From JAXGZG01 sp050952065 (lineage in GTDB: Bacteria; Bacillota; Sulfobacillia; Fermentithermobacillales; Fermentithermobacillaceae), in contig JBMNKF010000002.1 of the NCBI GenBank assembly GCA_050952065.1, positions 248,001-312,000 of the forward strand: a stretch of DNA of 64,000 nucleotides. Direction: 5' to 3'. This document shows, one piece after another, positions 1 through 8,085 of this stretch. The notes under the pieces were generated by a model that worked only from the letters and a program-made list of their open reading frames with translations, was not told the origin of the DNA and searched no databases. Made by a program: the position numbers and the translations under genes. How positions within the stretch are numbered: the stretch's first letter is position 1; the number at the start of each line of letters is the position of its first letter.

Positions 1-59
1 AGGATGCTGCGGTGTCTCACGAGACAGTCATTCACAGTATCCTGAAAACCGTCACATAG
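1..59 (+). CDS. C-terminal end of an unidentified protein (partial)
   Basis: The reading frame entering from the left edge is open up to a TAG at 57-59 and encodes the last 18 residues, DAAVSHETVIHSILKTVT. The composition looks like a helical protein C-terminus, but it is too short to assign. It is convergent with the minus-strand tRNA-Ala and carD that follow. A chance open frame of this length is quite possible, so the call is weak. Confidence 0.25.
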   Translation, partial: DAAVSHETVIHSILKTVT

Positions 60-108
60 GATGTCTTTCACTTGTATTCACCTCGCCGAAGGTCGTTGGA
101 GGCGCTTC

Positions 109-183
109 TGGTGGACGTGGCGGGATTCGAACCCGCGACCTTTCGGATGCGAACCGAATGCTCTCCCACTGAGCCACACGCCC
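109..183 (-). tRNA. tRNA-Ala (anticodon CGC)
   Basis: Read on the minus strand this folds as a full cloverleaf. The acceptor GGGCGTG pairs with CACGTCC, which includes the G3-U70 wobble pair that identifies alanine tRNAs. The D stem is GCTC/GAGC, the anticodon stem TTCGG/CCGAA encloses loop TTCGCAT (anticodon CGC, codon GCG), and the T loop is TTCGAAT. The 3' CCA is encoded (109-111). Confidence 0.93.
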
Positions 184-208
184 ACCTCCCGTACTGCACG
201 CGAGTACA

Positions 209-237
209 ATTCTACTTCAGTGCCATCCGACAGTCAA
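209..237 (-). promoter_or_regulatory. Sigma-A-type promoter for tRNA-Ala
   Basis: On the minus strand TTGACT (232-237) is followed after 17 bases by TAGAAT (209-214). Transcription would start about 20 bases upstream of the tRNA 5' end. The spacing and position fit a dedicated tRNA promoter. Confidence 0.65.
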
Positions 238-266
238 GAAAGCATGTAGAGGGGTGTTTTTTGCAG

Positions 267-752
267 TTAGGTTTCAGAGAAAAGATTCGCCTCGAGCACC
301 TGGAGGGCATGATCGCGATCCCAGCTTTTGGCCAAGATAAGTTCGGACAAGAGGATCTCCCTCGCGCTGTCGAGCATCTTGCGCTCGCCAGTGGATAGTC
401 CCTTTTCGCGGTCGCGGACCCACAGATTTCTTACCACATCGGCCAGTTCGTATACATCGCCGCTCCTAATCTTTTCGAGATTGCTTCTATAACGCCTGTT
501 CCAGTTAGATGACATTGCAGTGCACTCTTGCCGTAGAACCTTCATTACTTGGTCCACTTCTGCAGGATCGATGACGTCTCTAAGGCCGATTTCCTCCGTG
601 TTGTCTACCGGGATCATTACTTTCATGTCCCCGATGGGAAGCTTTAGCACGTAGTAGCGGTGGGTTCTGCCCAGGATTTCTTTCTCTTCGATTCCCTCTA
701 TGGTGCCGGCGCCGTGCATTGGGTAGACAACGCGGTCACCTACATTAAACAT
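267..752 (-). CDS. CarD/CdnL-family RNA polymerase-binding regulator
   Basis: A 161-residue protein starting MFNVGDRVVYPMHGAG. The N-terminal Tudor-like RNAP-interacting domain (RID, about residues 1-60, with the conserved VGDxVVYPxHGxGxI motif) is followed by an all-helical C-terminal DNA-binding part. CarD family members bind the beta subunit of RNA polymerase and stabilise the open promoter complex, especially at rRNA promoters. An in-frame ATG at 779 exists, but it lies at the predicted transcription start. The ATG at 752 has a GGGAGG Shine-Dalgarno about 7 bases upstream, so 752 is preferred. The gene is divergent from yacL, a common pairing in Bacillota. Confidence 0.9.
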   Translation of the reverse strand: MFNVGDRVVYPMHGAGTIEGIEEKEILGRTHRYYVLKLPIGDMKVMIPVDNTEEIGLRDVIDPAEVDQVMKVLRQECTAMSSNWNRRYRSNLEKIRSGDVYELADVVRNLWVRDREKGLSTGERKMLDSAREILLSELILAKSWDRDHALQVLEANLFSET

Positions 753-783
753 CCTTATACCTCCCATTGCACCATGCAAAGCA

Positions 784-813
784 ATTGTACCATTAACTGG
801 GGTCAGAGGTCAA
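784..813 (-). promoter_or_regulatory. Sigma-A-type promoter for carD
   Basis: On the minus strand TTGACC (808-813), an 18-base spacer and TACAAT (784-789). The predicted start at about 777 leaves a roughly 25-base leader before the ATG at 752. Confidence 0.65.
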
Positions 814-915
814 ACGCCAATGCCTCCCAGTACATGCCTCCCCTGTACCGGAAAACCACAGTCCCTGCGCGCTGTTTGGTTTGGGGCGCGAAACCCAGGC
901 TAGTCCTTCTCATTG

Positions 916-944
916 TTGGCTGGCCAGATCCATTGGCATATAAT
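916..944 (+). promoter_or_regulatory. Sigma-A-type promoter for yacL-ispDF-thyX-rlmB
   Basis: TTGGCT (916-921), a 17-base spacer and a perfect TATAAT (939-944). The predicted start near 951 lies just ahead of the AAAGGAGG ribosome binding site at 963-970. This rules out translation starts further upstream. Confidence 0.7.
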
Positions 945-972
945 AAAAAATGCCCAAGTCGTAAAGGAGGAG

Positions 973-2109
973 ATGCTGCAATTGCAAAAATCGCGACCCT
1001 ATTTTACTGTTTTCGGGGCTTTATCTGGCGGGGCAGCCGGATTCTACCTAATCGGTCCCATTGGGAGGCTCTTAAAGACTGAACTGGGCCTTTGGGAAGG
1101 GGCCGGAATTGTCTTGTTTGCTGCTGCACTCGCTGCCGTAATACTGTTTTTCTTAGGTCCTCATATCGCCCGGCTGGTTGTGGCAGGGATAGACTGGATC
1201 GAAAGAAGGGTTGTGCGGCTTTCCCTAACAGACATAATGGTAGGGGTCGGGGGTCTTATTGTCGGACTTATAATTGCCAATTTATTGGCCCCGTCTCTAG
1301 CCAGGATACCGGTAGTGGGAAGCTTCCTCCCGTCCATTGTCATGGTTATCCTGGCGTACATCGGGATAGCGGTTGCCCGAAGCAAGAAGGACGATCTAGT
1401 CGCCATAAGTCCAGGGCGTCTCAGGCAGGCCGCCAGGGCCAGACCGACCAAGGGCGGCGATAAGAAAGGGGACATACTCCCCACGGGCCAGTCGGCGCCA
1501 AAACTGCTGGACACCAGCACCATAATTGATGGACGCATTGTTGATATCTGCAAATCGGGGTTTGTGGAAGGACCCATCGTGATACCCCATTTTGTTCTGG
1601 ATGAACTCCGGCGTATCGCTGACTCGGCCGATAACCTCAAGAGGAGCAAGGGCAGACGGGGGCTAGATACTCTGAACACCCTGCAAAAGGACGTATCTGT
1701 GGGTGTATTGACTTGGGAGTGGCCCACAGATTCTGATCAAGATGTAGATTCGCTTCTTCTGAAGATGTGCAAGGCCACCGGCGCCGAGATCATTACCACC
1801 GACTATAACCTGGCCAAAATCGCCGAACTCCAGCAGGTGGGAGTGCTAAACGTTAACCAACTGGCCAATGCTCTGAAACTCATGGTAGCTCCGGGAGAGG
1901 AGCTTATGGTGGAGGTTCACCGCGAAGGCAAACAGCCCGGTCAAGGGGTGGGATATCTGGATGACGGGACGATGGTCGTGATAGAGCAGGCAAGAAAGCA
2001 CCTAAACGAGGTTATCTCTGTGATAGTGACAAATGTCCACAGCACCGCCCAGGGCAGGATGATTTTCGCTAAACCCAAATACCTCGAGAGAGGGCAAGCC
2101 GGTGAATGA
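973..2109 (+). CDS. YacL-like membrane protein with PIN and TRAM domains
   Basis: A 378-residue protein. Four hydrophobic membrane segments occupy roughly the first 140 residues. They are followed by a PIN-type nuclease domain that opens with KLLDTSTIIDGR (first acidic residue D180 of the metal site) and a C-terminal TRAM RNA-binding domain (about 315-375). The layout matches the YacL/VapC-like PIN-TRAM membrane family, a presumed endoribonuclease of unknown substrate found beside disA/ispD in many Bacillota. The ATG at 973 is chosen because AAAGGAGG precedes it and the promoter lies at 916-944. The last 8 bases overlap ispDF, so the two are probably translationally coupled. Confidence 0.85.
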   Translation: MLQLQKSRPYFTVFGALSGGAAGFYLIGPIGRLLKTELGLWEGAGIVLFAAALAAVILFFLGPHIARLVVAGIDWIERRVVRLSLTDIMVGVGGLIVGLIIANLLAPSLARIPVVGSFLPSIVMVILAYIGIAVARSKKDDLVAISPGRLRQAARARPTKGGDKKGDILPTGQSAPKLLDTSTIIDGRIVDICKSGFVEGPIVIPHFVLDELRRIADSADNLKRSKGRRGLDTLNTLQKDVSVGVLTWEWPTDSDQDVDSLLLKMCKATGAEIITTDYNLAKIAELQQVGVLNVNQLANALKLMVAPGEELMVEVHREGKQPGQGVGYLDDGTMVVIEQARKHLNEVISVIVTNVHSTAQGRMIFAKPKYLERGQAGE

Positions 2110-3307
2110 TAGTCTCTGGGTAATTGTCCCCGCCGCCGGTAGGGGGGTCAGGGCAGGAAAAGGGATCCCTAAGCAATTTGCCCACATCGCCGGAAAGACC
2201 GTGTTGGAATTGACTCTGTCTCGTCTTTTGGAGATTCCCGAGATAGGTGGCATCGTAGTGCCGCTTCCGGATGGATTCAGTAGCTACGTTCAAGTCCTGC
2301 CGAGAGCCATCTTTGCCGAGGGGTCTGTGTTGTTTATCAAAGGCGGTGCTACCAGGCAAGAATCGGTGCGTCTGGCCCTTAGCAATGTACCGCAAGAAGC
2401 CCGCTGGATAGCAGTGCATGACGCATCGCGCCCTTTTGCAACAAAGGACCTCTTCCATCGCGTGTGGGGTGTTGCCAAGGAGTACGGGGCCGCAATATGT
2501 GGAGTAGAGCCAAGCGATACTGTGAAGAAGATGCAGGATAGGGTAGATGTCGCGTCGTCCGCGCGATTTGTCGAGACTACCCTGAACCGGGATGCTCTCT
2601 TGTGTGTCCAAACACCGCAGGTGTTTCGAGCAGGCCTTCTAAGGGAAGCTCACCTGAAAGCCCAGGTGCATGGGTGGTACGGTACCGACGACAGTCAGCT
2701 GGTGGAGGCTATGGGCCACGCCGTGGCTGTGGTCCCGGGGGAGAGAACCAACTTGAAGCTCACCAATCCTGAGGATTTCGCAATGGCCGAGGCCATCCTT
2801 GCCCATAGGGGACCGGCGGACTCTGAAACTTGCGCCGTCACAGGGTTTGGTTTTGACGTACATCCCTTGGAACGGGGAAGGAAGTGTGTGTTGGGCGGTG
2901 TTCATATTGCGTCCGACACCGGGCCCGTTGGGCATTCTGACGGCGACGTGCTGCTTCACGCCATTATGGATGGTATTCTTGGGGCGATGGCCAAAGGAGA
3001 TATCGGAGTGTGGTTTCCGCCCGGCGATCCTAAGTACAAGGATGCTTCCAGTCTAGATCTCTTGGGTAGTTTGTGGCAGTCACTCCGGGGAGAGGGTAGG
3101 GTGCTCCAGGTCGACGCTACGGTGGTGGCGGAAACGCCCAAGCTCTCCCCTTACTACGAAGAGATGAGGGCGAACGTAGCGCGGACGTTGGAGATTAAAC
3201 CCCATAGGGTGTCTGTCAAAGCGACTACTGCCGAGCAATTGGGCGCTTTGGGACGTCAAGAAGGCATAGCCGCTTTTGCCGTTGTTACAGTGGAAAGACG
3301 AATCTAG
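2102..3307 (+). CDS. ispDF: Bifunctional IspD-IspF (MEP isoprenoid pathway)
   Basis: A 401-residue fusion. Residues 1 to about 235 are IspD (MEP cytidylyltransferase), with the nucleotide-binding start IVPAAGRGVRAGKGIPKQF, the HDASRPF loop and the TNPEDF end. Residues about 243-401 are IspF (2C-methyl-D-erythritol 2,4-cyclodiphosphate synthase), with the zinc ligands D252 and H254 in GFDVHPL and H286 in SDGDVLLHAIMD. The two enzymes catalyse the third and fifth steps of the MEP route, skipping the IspE step. The start is a GTG inside the end of yacL. Fused IspDF is best known from Proteobacteria but also occurs in Bacillota. Confidence 0.95.
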   Translation: MNDSLWVIVPAAGRGVRAGKGIPKQFAHIAGKTVLELTLSRLLEIPEIGGIVVPLPDGFSSYVQVLPRAIFAEGSVLFIKGGATRQESVRLALSNVPQEARWIAVHDASRPFATKDLFHRVWGVAKEYGAAICGVEPSDTVKKMQDRVDVASSARFVETTLNRDALLCVQTPQVFRAGLLREAHLKAQVHGWYGTDDSQLVEAMGHAVAVVPGERTNLKLTNPEDFAMAEAILAHRGPADSETCAVTGFGFDVHPLERGRKCVLGGVHIASDTGPVGHSDGDVLLHAIMDGILGAMAKGDIGVWFPPGDPKYKDASSLDLLGSLWQSLRGEGRVLQVDATVVAETPKLSPYYEEMRANVARTLEIKPHRVSVKATTAEQLGALGRQEGIAAFAVVTVERRI

Positions 3308-3330
3308 GCTTGGTTGTGGAGGGACACACA

Positions 3331-4179
3331 GTGAGCGATACGACTCGTGATTGCCCAGGGCCAAAGGAGGCATCACTGAAGGTCAAGGTTTTATATTATC
3401 CTTTCATGGGGACTAACGTGGATACTGAGAGGTTGCTTCTTCTGGCCAAGCTGTGCTATGCGCCTATGGGCATCAGTGAGTTAGAGGCGCTTCTGGTTGG
3501 GGACAAGCCTTCCCGGGAGGATACGGGGCGTTTTATCAGAAACCTAATTTCCTCTGGACACCTTGGGGCCCTCGAACACTGGCATACGACTTTCGCTGTG
3601 GAAGGGTATTCGAGGATCTCCAGCCAGCAAAACGACAGACACAGACTGATGAAGGTTTTTAAGGATCACGGGGTCGTGTATTTCAATGAGCCGGTTCAAG
3701 CTTCCCAAGACCTGTCACAGCTTCAGCAGTCTCAACGTTATGTCAAAGAGGACAATTTTCGCTACATAGTACCGCCCAGTTTCAACTCACGGGCTGAGTT
3801 CTTGGCAAGGTTTAAGAGACTTCAGGATGAGGTCTTGGATATGCAGCGAGAGGGTTTGGCCCTAGGATTGCCGGCAGAAGATGTTAGATTCGCCCTCACC
3901 AATGCAACTGAGACCCGTTTTGTCATAACCACAAACGCTCGCCACCTGAGACACATGTTTAACCTTCGATGCTGCCAGAGGGCTCAATGGGAGATCCGGC
4001 GCCTGTTTAAGGAATTGCTCCATGAATACCAGAGGATCGCGCCAAATATCTTCTATCGTGCGGGTGCTTCGTGTGAGGACTTAGGCTACTGTCCCGAGGG
4101 GAAAATGTCTTGCGGTAGAGCTCCTTCCCTGGAAGAACTCAAGAGATACTACAGAAAGGGGCATCACGCTGGCCAGTAA
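3331..4179 (+). CDS. thyX: Flavin-dependent thymidylate synthase ThyX, with an internal insertion
   Basis: Methylates dUMP to dTMP using CH2-THF, FAD and NADPH. About 282 residues. The fold is recognised from the segment around LGALEHWHTTFAVEGYSR, RHR (103-105), QQSQRYVKED (132 on), FRYIVPPSF and the C-terminal TNATETRFVITTNARHLRHMF region with CQRAQWEIR. In the family RHR is followed 7 residues later by the conserved Ser. Here there are 28 residues, so about 21 extra residues (LMKVFKDHGVVYF... region) sit inside the signature. The usual HQxVRHR is also QQNDRHR. GTG 3331 follows GGAGGG by 8 bases. A CTG at 3376 behind AAAGGAGG is an odd alternative. Confidence 0.88.
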   Translation: MSDTTRDCPGPKEASLKVKVLYYPFMGTNVDTERLLLLAKLCYAPMGISELEALLVGDKPSREDTGRFIRNLISSGHLGALEHWHTTFAVEGYSRISSQQNDRHRLMKVFKDHGVVYFNEPVQASQDLSQLQQSQRYVKEDNFRYIVPPSFNSRAEFLARFKRLQDEVLDMQREGLALGLPAEDVRFALTNATETRFVITTNARHLRHMFNLRCCQRAQWEIRRLFKELLHEYQRIAPNIFYRAGASCEDLGYCPEGKMSCGRAPSLEELKRYYRKGHHAGQ

Positions 4180-4217
4180 GGGGACGAGTCCCTCGTACAA
4201 GTAGGTGAACCGACAAG

Positions 4218-5015
4218 GTGCGCGCCAGAAAAGATTCGGGTTTAATACACATCTTCGGCAAGCAGCCGGTCCAAGAGGCTGTCACAGGGGGATGGCCCGT
4301 CAGGGAGATCCTAGTGCGAGGCAAGATACAGGACGAATTCATCAGGTCAGTGACTAGTGCCGCCAAACGGACGGGTATTCCCATCGTCTGTATGGAGCCG
4401 CCGGCATTCGACCGCCGGTTTGCGCGGGCTTCACAAGGGATGGTGGCTATCGTTAAGGATGTAGAGTCTAGGGACCTCGACGAAGTCATGGAAGGTATCC
4501 CTAAAGGCCGCCCACCGTTCTTTGTAGCCTTGGATGGGATCGAGGATCCCCACAACTTGGGCGCGATCACCCGTACTGCTTACGCCATGGGAGTTGATGC
4601 CGTCGTCACGCCTCGTCGGAGAAGCGCTTCCATAGGTGAAGGGGCAGCCAAGTCTTCGGCAGGCGCTATCTTCAAACAGCCGATCTGCCAAGTGGCCAAC
4701 CTCAACTACTTCATCGAGTGGGCAAAAGACCGCGGCCTTTGGGTCTATGGATTGGACGCTCAGGGTAAAGACACGCTGTGGGATACGGATTTCAGGGGCG
4801 GGGTGGCCCTAGTGGTGGGAAGCGAAGGCCGAGGTATTTCACGTTTGGTGAGGGAGCGATGCGACTTTCTTGTGCGGATTCCCATGTCGGGCTCAATCGG
4901 TAGTCTCAATGCCAGTGTTGCGGCGGCCATGGCCATCATGGAGGTGCAAAGACAGCGGACAAGAGGCGTGAATAATGGCGAAAACAGGGGGTACGAGTCA
5001 CATTCGGGCACTTAG
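4218..5015 (+). CDS. rlmB: 23S rRNA (guanosine-2'-O)-methyltransferase RlmB (TrmH/SPOUT family)
   Basis: A 265-residue SPOUT methyltransferase with an N-terminal L30e-like substrate-binding domain (about 10-85, beginning IFGKQPVQEAV) and the C-terminal SpoU domain. The three motifs are visible: DGIEDPHNLGAITRTA, VVGSEGRGISRLV and the knot motif IPMSGSIGSLNASVAAA. The family 2'-O-methylates G2251 in the 23S peptidyl-transferase P loop. The likely start is GTG 4218. The usual clostridial neighbour order is ispDF-cysS-thyX-rlmB-sigH; here cysS and mrnC are missing between ispDF and thyX. Confidence 0.9.
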   Translation: MRARKDSGLIHIFGKQPVQEAVTGGWPVREILVRGKIQDEFIRSVTSAAKRTGIPIVCMEPPAFDRRFARASQGMVAIVKDVESRDLDEVMEGIPKGRPPFFVALDGIEDPHNLGAITRTAYAMGVDAVVTPRRRSASIGEGAAKSSAGAIFKQPICQVANLNYFIEWAKDRGLWVYGLDAQGKDTLWDTDFRGGVALVVGSEGRGISRLVRERCDFLVRIPMSGSIGSLNASVAAAMAIMEVQRQRTRGVNNGENRGYESHSGT

Positions 5016-5031
5016 AGCCAGGCGTACCGTA

Positions 5032-5061
5032 TTGATCTGCCGGAGTTTACAAAAGTATAAT
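5032..5061 (+). promoter_or_regulatory. Promoter upstream of sigH
   Basis: TTGATC (5032-5037), an 18-base spacer and a perfect TATAAT (5056-5061), about 95 bases ahead of the sigH start codon. The -10 is strong and the -35 imperfect. Confidence 0.6.
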
Positions 5062-5153
5062 AGGTTCAACAGGTTTGTCCGAGGGTTGTAGAGACGCGAA
5101 TTGGGGCGGGTGACAGTTAGGAAGCCCCAGGTATCCGGAGGAGGGGTGCTTTT

Positions 5154-5825
5154 TTGGCTATTGGCCCGCAGCGGGATCTATACTCTGCCTTCGAGATGAT
5201 GCAAGACGAAGAGGTAGTGGATATTGCGAGAGCCGGTTCAGTCCTGGCTCAAGAATACTTGATAAACAAGTACAGGAGTTTTGTTAGAGCAAAGGCGAGA
5301 GCTTACTTTCTGATTGGTGCTGACCGAGAAGACATTATACAGGAAGGTATGATTGGCCTCTACAAAGCCATTAGGGATTTTCGAGCTGACAAACTGGCCT
5401 CCTTCAAAGCTTTCGCCGAGCTTTGCATAACAAGACAGATAATAACTGCAATTAAGACTGCCACAAGACAAAAGCATATACCTCTTAACTCGTATGTCTC
5501 ATTGAACAGGCCGATTTACGATGAGGATTCAGACAGAACGCTTCTGGATATCATGCCTGGCACTCAAGTTGTGGATCCCGAGGAACTTCTCATAAACACA
5601 GAGGAAATCGGAACTATGGAGAACAAGATTACTGAGATACTCTCGGAACTTGAGTGGAGAGTCCTGAACTCGTATCTTGACGGGAAGTCCTATGTTGAGA
5701 TTGCCAGTGATTTGGATAGGCATGTGAAGTCCATCGACAACGCGTTGCAGCGGGTCAAAAGGAAACTTGAGCGTTTCCTAGACGCAAAGAACGGTACCCG
5801 CGTGCCCCACGAGATCAACTTTTGA
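5154..5825 (+). CDS. sigH: RNA polymerase sigma-H factor (SigH/Spo0H)
   Basis: A 223-residue sigma-70-family factor. Region 2 (about residues 30-105) carries the YFLIGADREDIIQEGMIGL core-binding and RDFRADKLASFKAFAELCI segments. Region 4 (about 165-215) carries the helix-turn-helix YLDGKSYVEIASDLDRHVKSIDNALQRVKRKL. This is the pattern of the stationary-phase/early-sporulation sigma-H of Bacillota, and its position after rlmB and before rpmG-secE-nusG is the conserved one. The start is TTG 5154 behind a GGAGGAGGGG ribosome binding site. Its presence suggests, but does not prove, a sporulating ancestor. Confidence 0.93.
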   Translation: MAIGPQRDLYSAFEMMQDEEVVDIARAGSVLAQEYLINKYRSFVRAKARAYFLIGADREDIIQEGMIGLYKAIRDFRADKLASFKAFAELCITRQIITAIKTATRQKHIPLNSYVSLNRPIYDEDSDRTLLDIMPGTQVVDPEELLINTEEIGTMENKITEILSELEWRVLNSYLDGKSYVEIASDLDRHVKSIDNALQRVKRKLERFLDAKNGTRVPHEINF

Positions 5826-5908
5826 GTGTCCAGACTCTTTTGAGTTCCCAGGGGTGAAGACCTGCCGTTTTATCGCCCCGTACGGCGAGTCCTGGCGTCA
5901 GGCATTGA

Positions 5909-5937
5909 TTGACACTGAAAGACCGAATTGCTACGAT
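5909..5937 (+). promoter_or_regulatory. Promoter for tRNA-Thr(TGT)
   Basis: A perfect TTGACA (5909-5914), a 17-base spacer and TACGAT (5932-5937), with a predicted start about 16 bases before the mature tRNA. Confidence 0.7.
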
Positions 5938-5959
5938 GGAGTATGCCAACAATTGATGA

Positions 5960-6034
5960 GCCAGCGTAGCTCAATGGTAGAGCAATTGATTTGTAATCAA
6001 TAGGTTGTGGGTTCGATCCCCTCCGCTGGCTCCA
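5960..6034 (+). tRNA. tRNA-Thr (anticodon TGT)
   Basis: The acceptor GCCAGCG pairs with CGCTGGC, the D stem is GCTC/GAGC, and the anticodon stem ATTGA/TCAAT encloses loop TTTGTAA (anticodon TGT). The T loop is TTCGATC and the 3' CCA is encoded. One mismatch in the T stem (position 50/64) is the only irregularity. Location beside sigH is the usual one for a tRNA-Thr in clostridia. Confidence 0.92.
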
Positions 6035-6179
6035 TTAAGCCCCTCAGACAACCTGCATTACTTAACCAAGTCATCTGCCGCAACTCCAGAGAAGGCCGCC
6101 GAGTGTTTTTCGCCGTTTCGCAAAGGGCAAAGTAGTGAATGAGAGGATCTCACTTTGTACCAGTTAGGGAGGGCGCCCA

Positions 6180-7520
6180 TTGATTAACAGAGTACTTATG
6201 AAACTACTTGACCCTGTTGCCGACGAATCGGTTACTTCCTTGATGACCAAGGAGTACGCTCAGAACCCCCTGGTTCTTTTGACAGCTTCTCAGAAACTCG
6301 GCCTCACAGCGGTGATCGAAGCAGGCATTCGGGCTGAGACAGGGAAGGAGTTGGGTAGACCGTTAGGAAGTCCTATAGTTCTATCACCATGGCAATCAGT
6401 CTTGTTAACGCCCAGACAGCTCTTTGACCTTCCTACAGGATCAGTTGCCGAGATACGAACGCAGACGATCATCGGCCCAACCGCAAAGAAGCCCCTCAGA
6501 CTGGACATACCGATCATGGTGACCGCCATGTCTTACGGGGGGTCGTTGAGTCTAGAGATGAAGGTGGCACTGGCGAAAGGTGCCGGCATGGTCGGCACAG
6601 CCACAAACACTGGTGAATCCACAGTAACGGAAGAGGAGCGGTCTCTTGCCAAGTACCTGATTGGCCAGTACAACCGAGGTGGATGGCTTACGGACCGCCG
6701 CCTCTTGAAGAGGGTCGATGCTATAGAGGTCCAGCTGGGTCAGGGTGCGTTTGGCGGAGCAGTTGAATCTTATATGGCGGCAGCAACTGTAGGAGAACAC
6801 CTTCGCACTGTGTGGCATCTTGCCGAGGACCAGGGCGCCACGGTCAGGTCAAGGATGCCTGGAGTAAACTCTCCCCGCGATATTGTTCACCTGGTTAAGG
6901 CAATGAAAACTGAACACGATGTCCCCGTGGGGATCAAGATTGCGGGTTCCGATAACATAGAAATGGACCTTGAAATCGTGGCCGAAGCCTGCGCCGACTT
7001 CGTCACCATCGACGGGTCAGAAGGGGGCACTGCAGTGGCACCCCCGACTCTCGAAGATAACTTGGGGCTGCCTACTTTGTACTCTCTGGTTCGAGCGGTG
7101 GATTGGCTAGAAGAACGCGGTCTGAAGCAAAGATGCAGCGTGATCGCTACCGGCGGACTGAGCACGCCTGGACATTTTCTGAAATGTCTGGCTTTGGGCG
7201 CCGACGCTGTGAGCATAGGGTCAATCGCCATCATGGCCGCACTTCACAATCAGATGGGAAAAGTGCTCCCCGAGGCAACTTCACTTCAGATGGCACTGTA
7301 TGGTGGGAGCCACGTCGACAAACTCGATGTAGACGAGGCCGCACGGAGCGTGGCCAATTTCCTTAAGTCGTGCATTGCCGAGATGAAACTAGCCGCCCAA
7401 GCGATGGGCAAGCGCGATCTCGCGGAACTAGGTCGCAAAGACCTAGTCACTGTAGACAAAGATCTGGCCGAATTCATAGGGATACGGTACGCAGGCTCTC
7501 GTCCGACCGAGGCTCGCTAA
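6180..7520 (+). CDS. FMN-binding glutamate-synthase-domain protein (GltB/GltS-like)
   Basis: A 446-residue protein. A short N-terminal part is followed by the FMN-binding (beta/alpha)8 barrel of the glutamate synthase family: IMVTAMSYGGSLSLEMKVALAKGA, the NTGES segment, IKIAGSDNIE, VTIDGSEGGTAVAPP and the FMN phosphate site VIATGGLSTPGHFLKCLALGADAVSIG. The cysteine cluster that holds the 3Fe-4S centre in true GltB is not seen. No glutaminase domain or small GltD subunit is nearby. It is thus a divergent stand-alone relative whose substrate cannot be assigned. The TTG start at 6180 lies behind GGGAGGG. It ends 130 bases before a strong hairpin. Confidence 0.8.
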   Translation: MINRVLMKLLDPVADESVTSLMTKEYAQNPLVLLTASQKLGLTAVIEAGIRAETGKELGRPLGSPIVLSPWQSVLLTPRQLFDLPTGSVAEIRTQTIIGPTAKKPLRLDIPIMVTAMSYGGSLSLEMKVALAKGAGMVGTATNTGESTVTEEERSLAKYLIGQYNRGGWLTDRRLLKRVDAIEVQLGQGAFGGAVESYMAAATVGEHLRTVWHLAEDQGATVRSRMPGVNSPRDIVHLVKAMKTEHDVPVGIKIAGSDNIEMDLEIVAEACADFVTIDGSEGGTAVAPPTLEDNLGLPTLYSLVRAVDWLEERGLKQRCSVIATGGLSTPGHFLKCLALGADAVSIGSIAIMAALHNQMGKVLPEATSLQMALYGGSHVDKLDVDEAARSVANFLKSCIAEMKLAAQAMGKRDLAELGRKDLVTVDKDLAEFIGIRYAGSRPTEAR

Positions 7521-7772
7521 GGTTGTTCTACCTTGGGTTTGTCAATATGTCCAACGCGCATTCCCTATCCAAAAGATGTCAACGGCCAGTAGGCAGTGTT
7601 GATGAATCTGCATACATAGTCTAGGCATTGGCGGAGAAGAATTGATGCTGGAGCGAGTCCAGAGGGGCTCGCTCCTCTCACATTTAGGTCATGAGTGTCT
7701 TGGTCAGTCACATAAGACGGGGTGCCTCCGGGTGACGACTTCTCAAGGCAGTCACACCCATTTTTTAGGTGA
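7521..7772. other. Non-coding interval between the GltS-like gene and the tRNA cluster
   Basis: No convincing gene is seen here on either strand. The interval holds a strong hairpin at 7650-7675 and ends at the tRNA promoter that begins at 7773. Minus-strand open frames extending into it across the tRNA genes are translation artefacts of the tRNAs. Confidence 0.7.
7650..7680 (+). terminator. Strong hairpin, probable terminator of the GltS-like gene
   Basis: An 11-bp stem (7650-7660 with 7665-7675, GGAGCGAG/CTCGCTCC core) closes an AGAG tetraloop. The downstream tract is only weakly T-rich (TCTCACATTT), so termination efficiency is uncertain. Confidence 0.55.
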
Positions 7773-7801
7773 TTGCATTACCCCTGGTGAGCAGGTATAA
7801 T
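7773..7801 (+). promoter_or_regulatory. Promoter for the tRNA-Tyr/fMet/Thr(-tuf) cluster
   Basis: TTGCAT (7773-7778), an exact 17-base spacer and a perfect TATAAT (7796-7801), about 80 bases ahead of tRNA-Tyr. No other clear promoter was found between here and tuf, so tuf may be co-transcribed with the tRNAs. Confidence 0.7.
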
Positions 7802-7882
7802 AAACTCTGTCGCCGGCGACCATCGCCATCAGAAAAGTGGTTGCGCGGCGAGGCCCAAGATAGTAAGATGACAAGTACATGT

Positions 7883-7968
7883 GGAGAGGTACCCAAGTGG
7901 CCAAAGGGGACAGACTGTAAATCTGCTGGCTGACGCCTTCGCTGGTTCGAATCCAGCCCTCTCCACCA
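7883..7968 (+). tRNA. tRNA-Tyr (anticodon GTA)
   Basis: A class II tRNA with acceptor GGAGAGG/CCTCTCC and anticodon loop CTGTAAA within stem CAGA/TCTG. It has a long variable arm (CTGGCTGACGCCTTC region), T loop TTCGAAT and an encoded CCA. The long variable arm and the GTA anticodon identify tyrosine. Confidence 0.95.
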
Positions 7969-7992
7969 GGCGTTTTGAAAGTCCAATAGCGT

Positions 7993-8069
<77 letters not shown>

Positions 8070-8085
8070 TCGATTGTTTTGTGGT

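Noticed and set aside
61..398. Plus-strand open frames across the tRNA-Ala gene and the end of carD
   Set aside because: They contain the peptide pattern obtained when a tRNA is translated in antisense (DSNPRPFG, GFEPATF) and overlap a clear minus-strand tRNA and carD.
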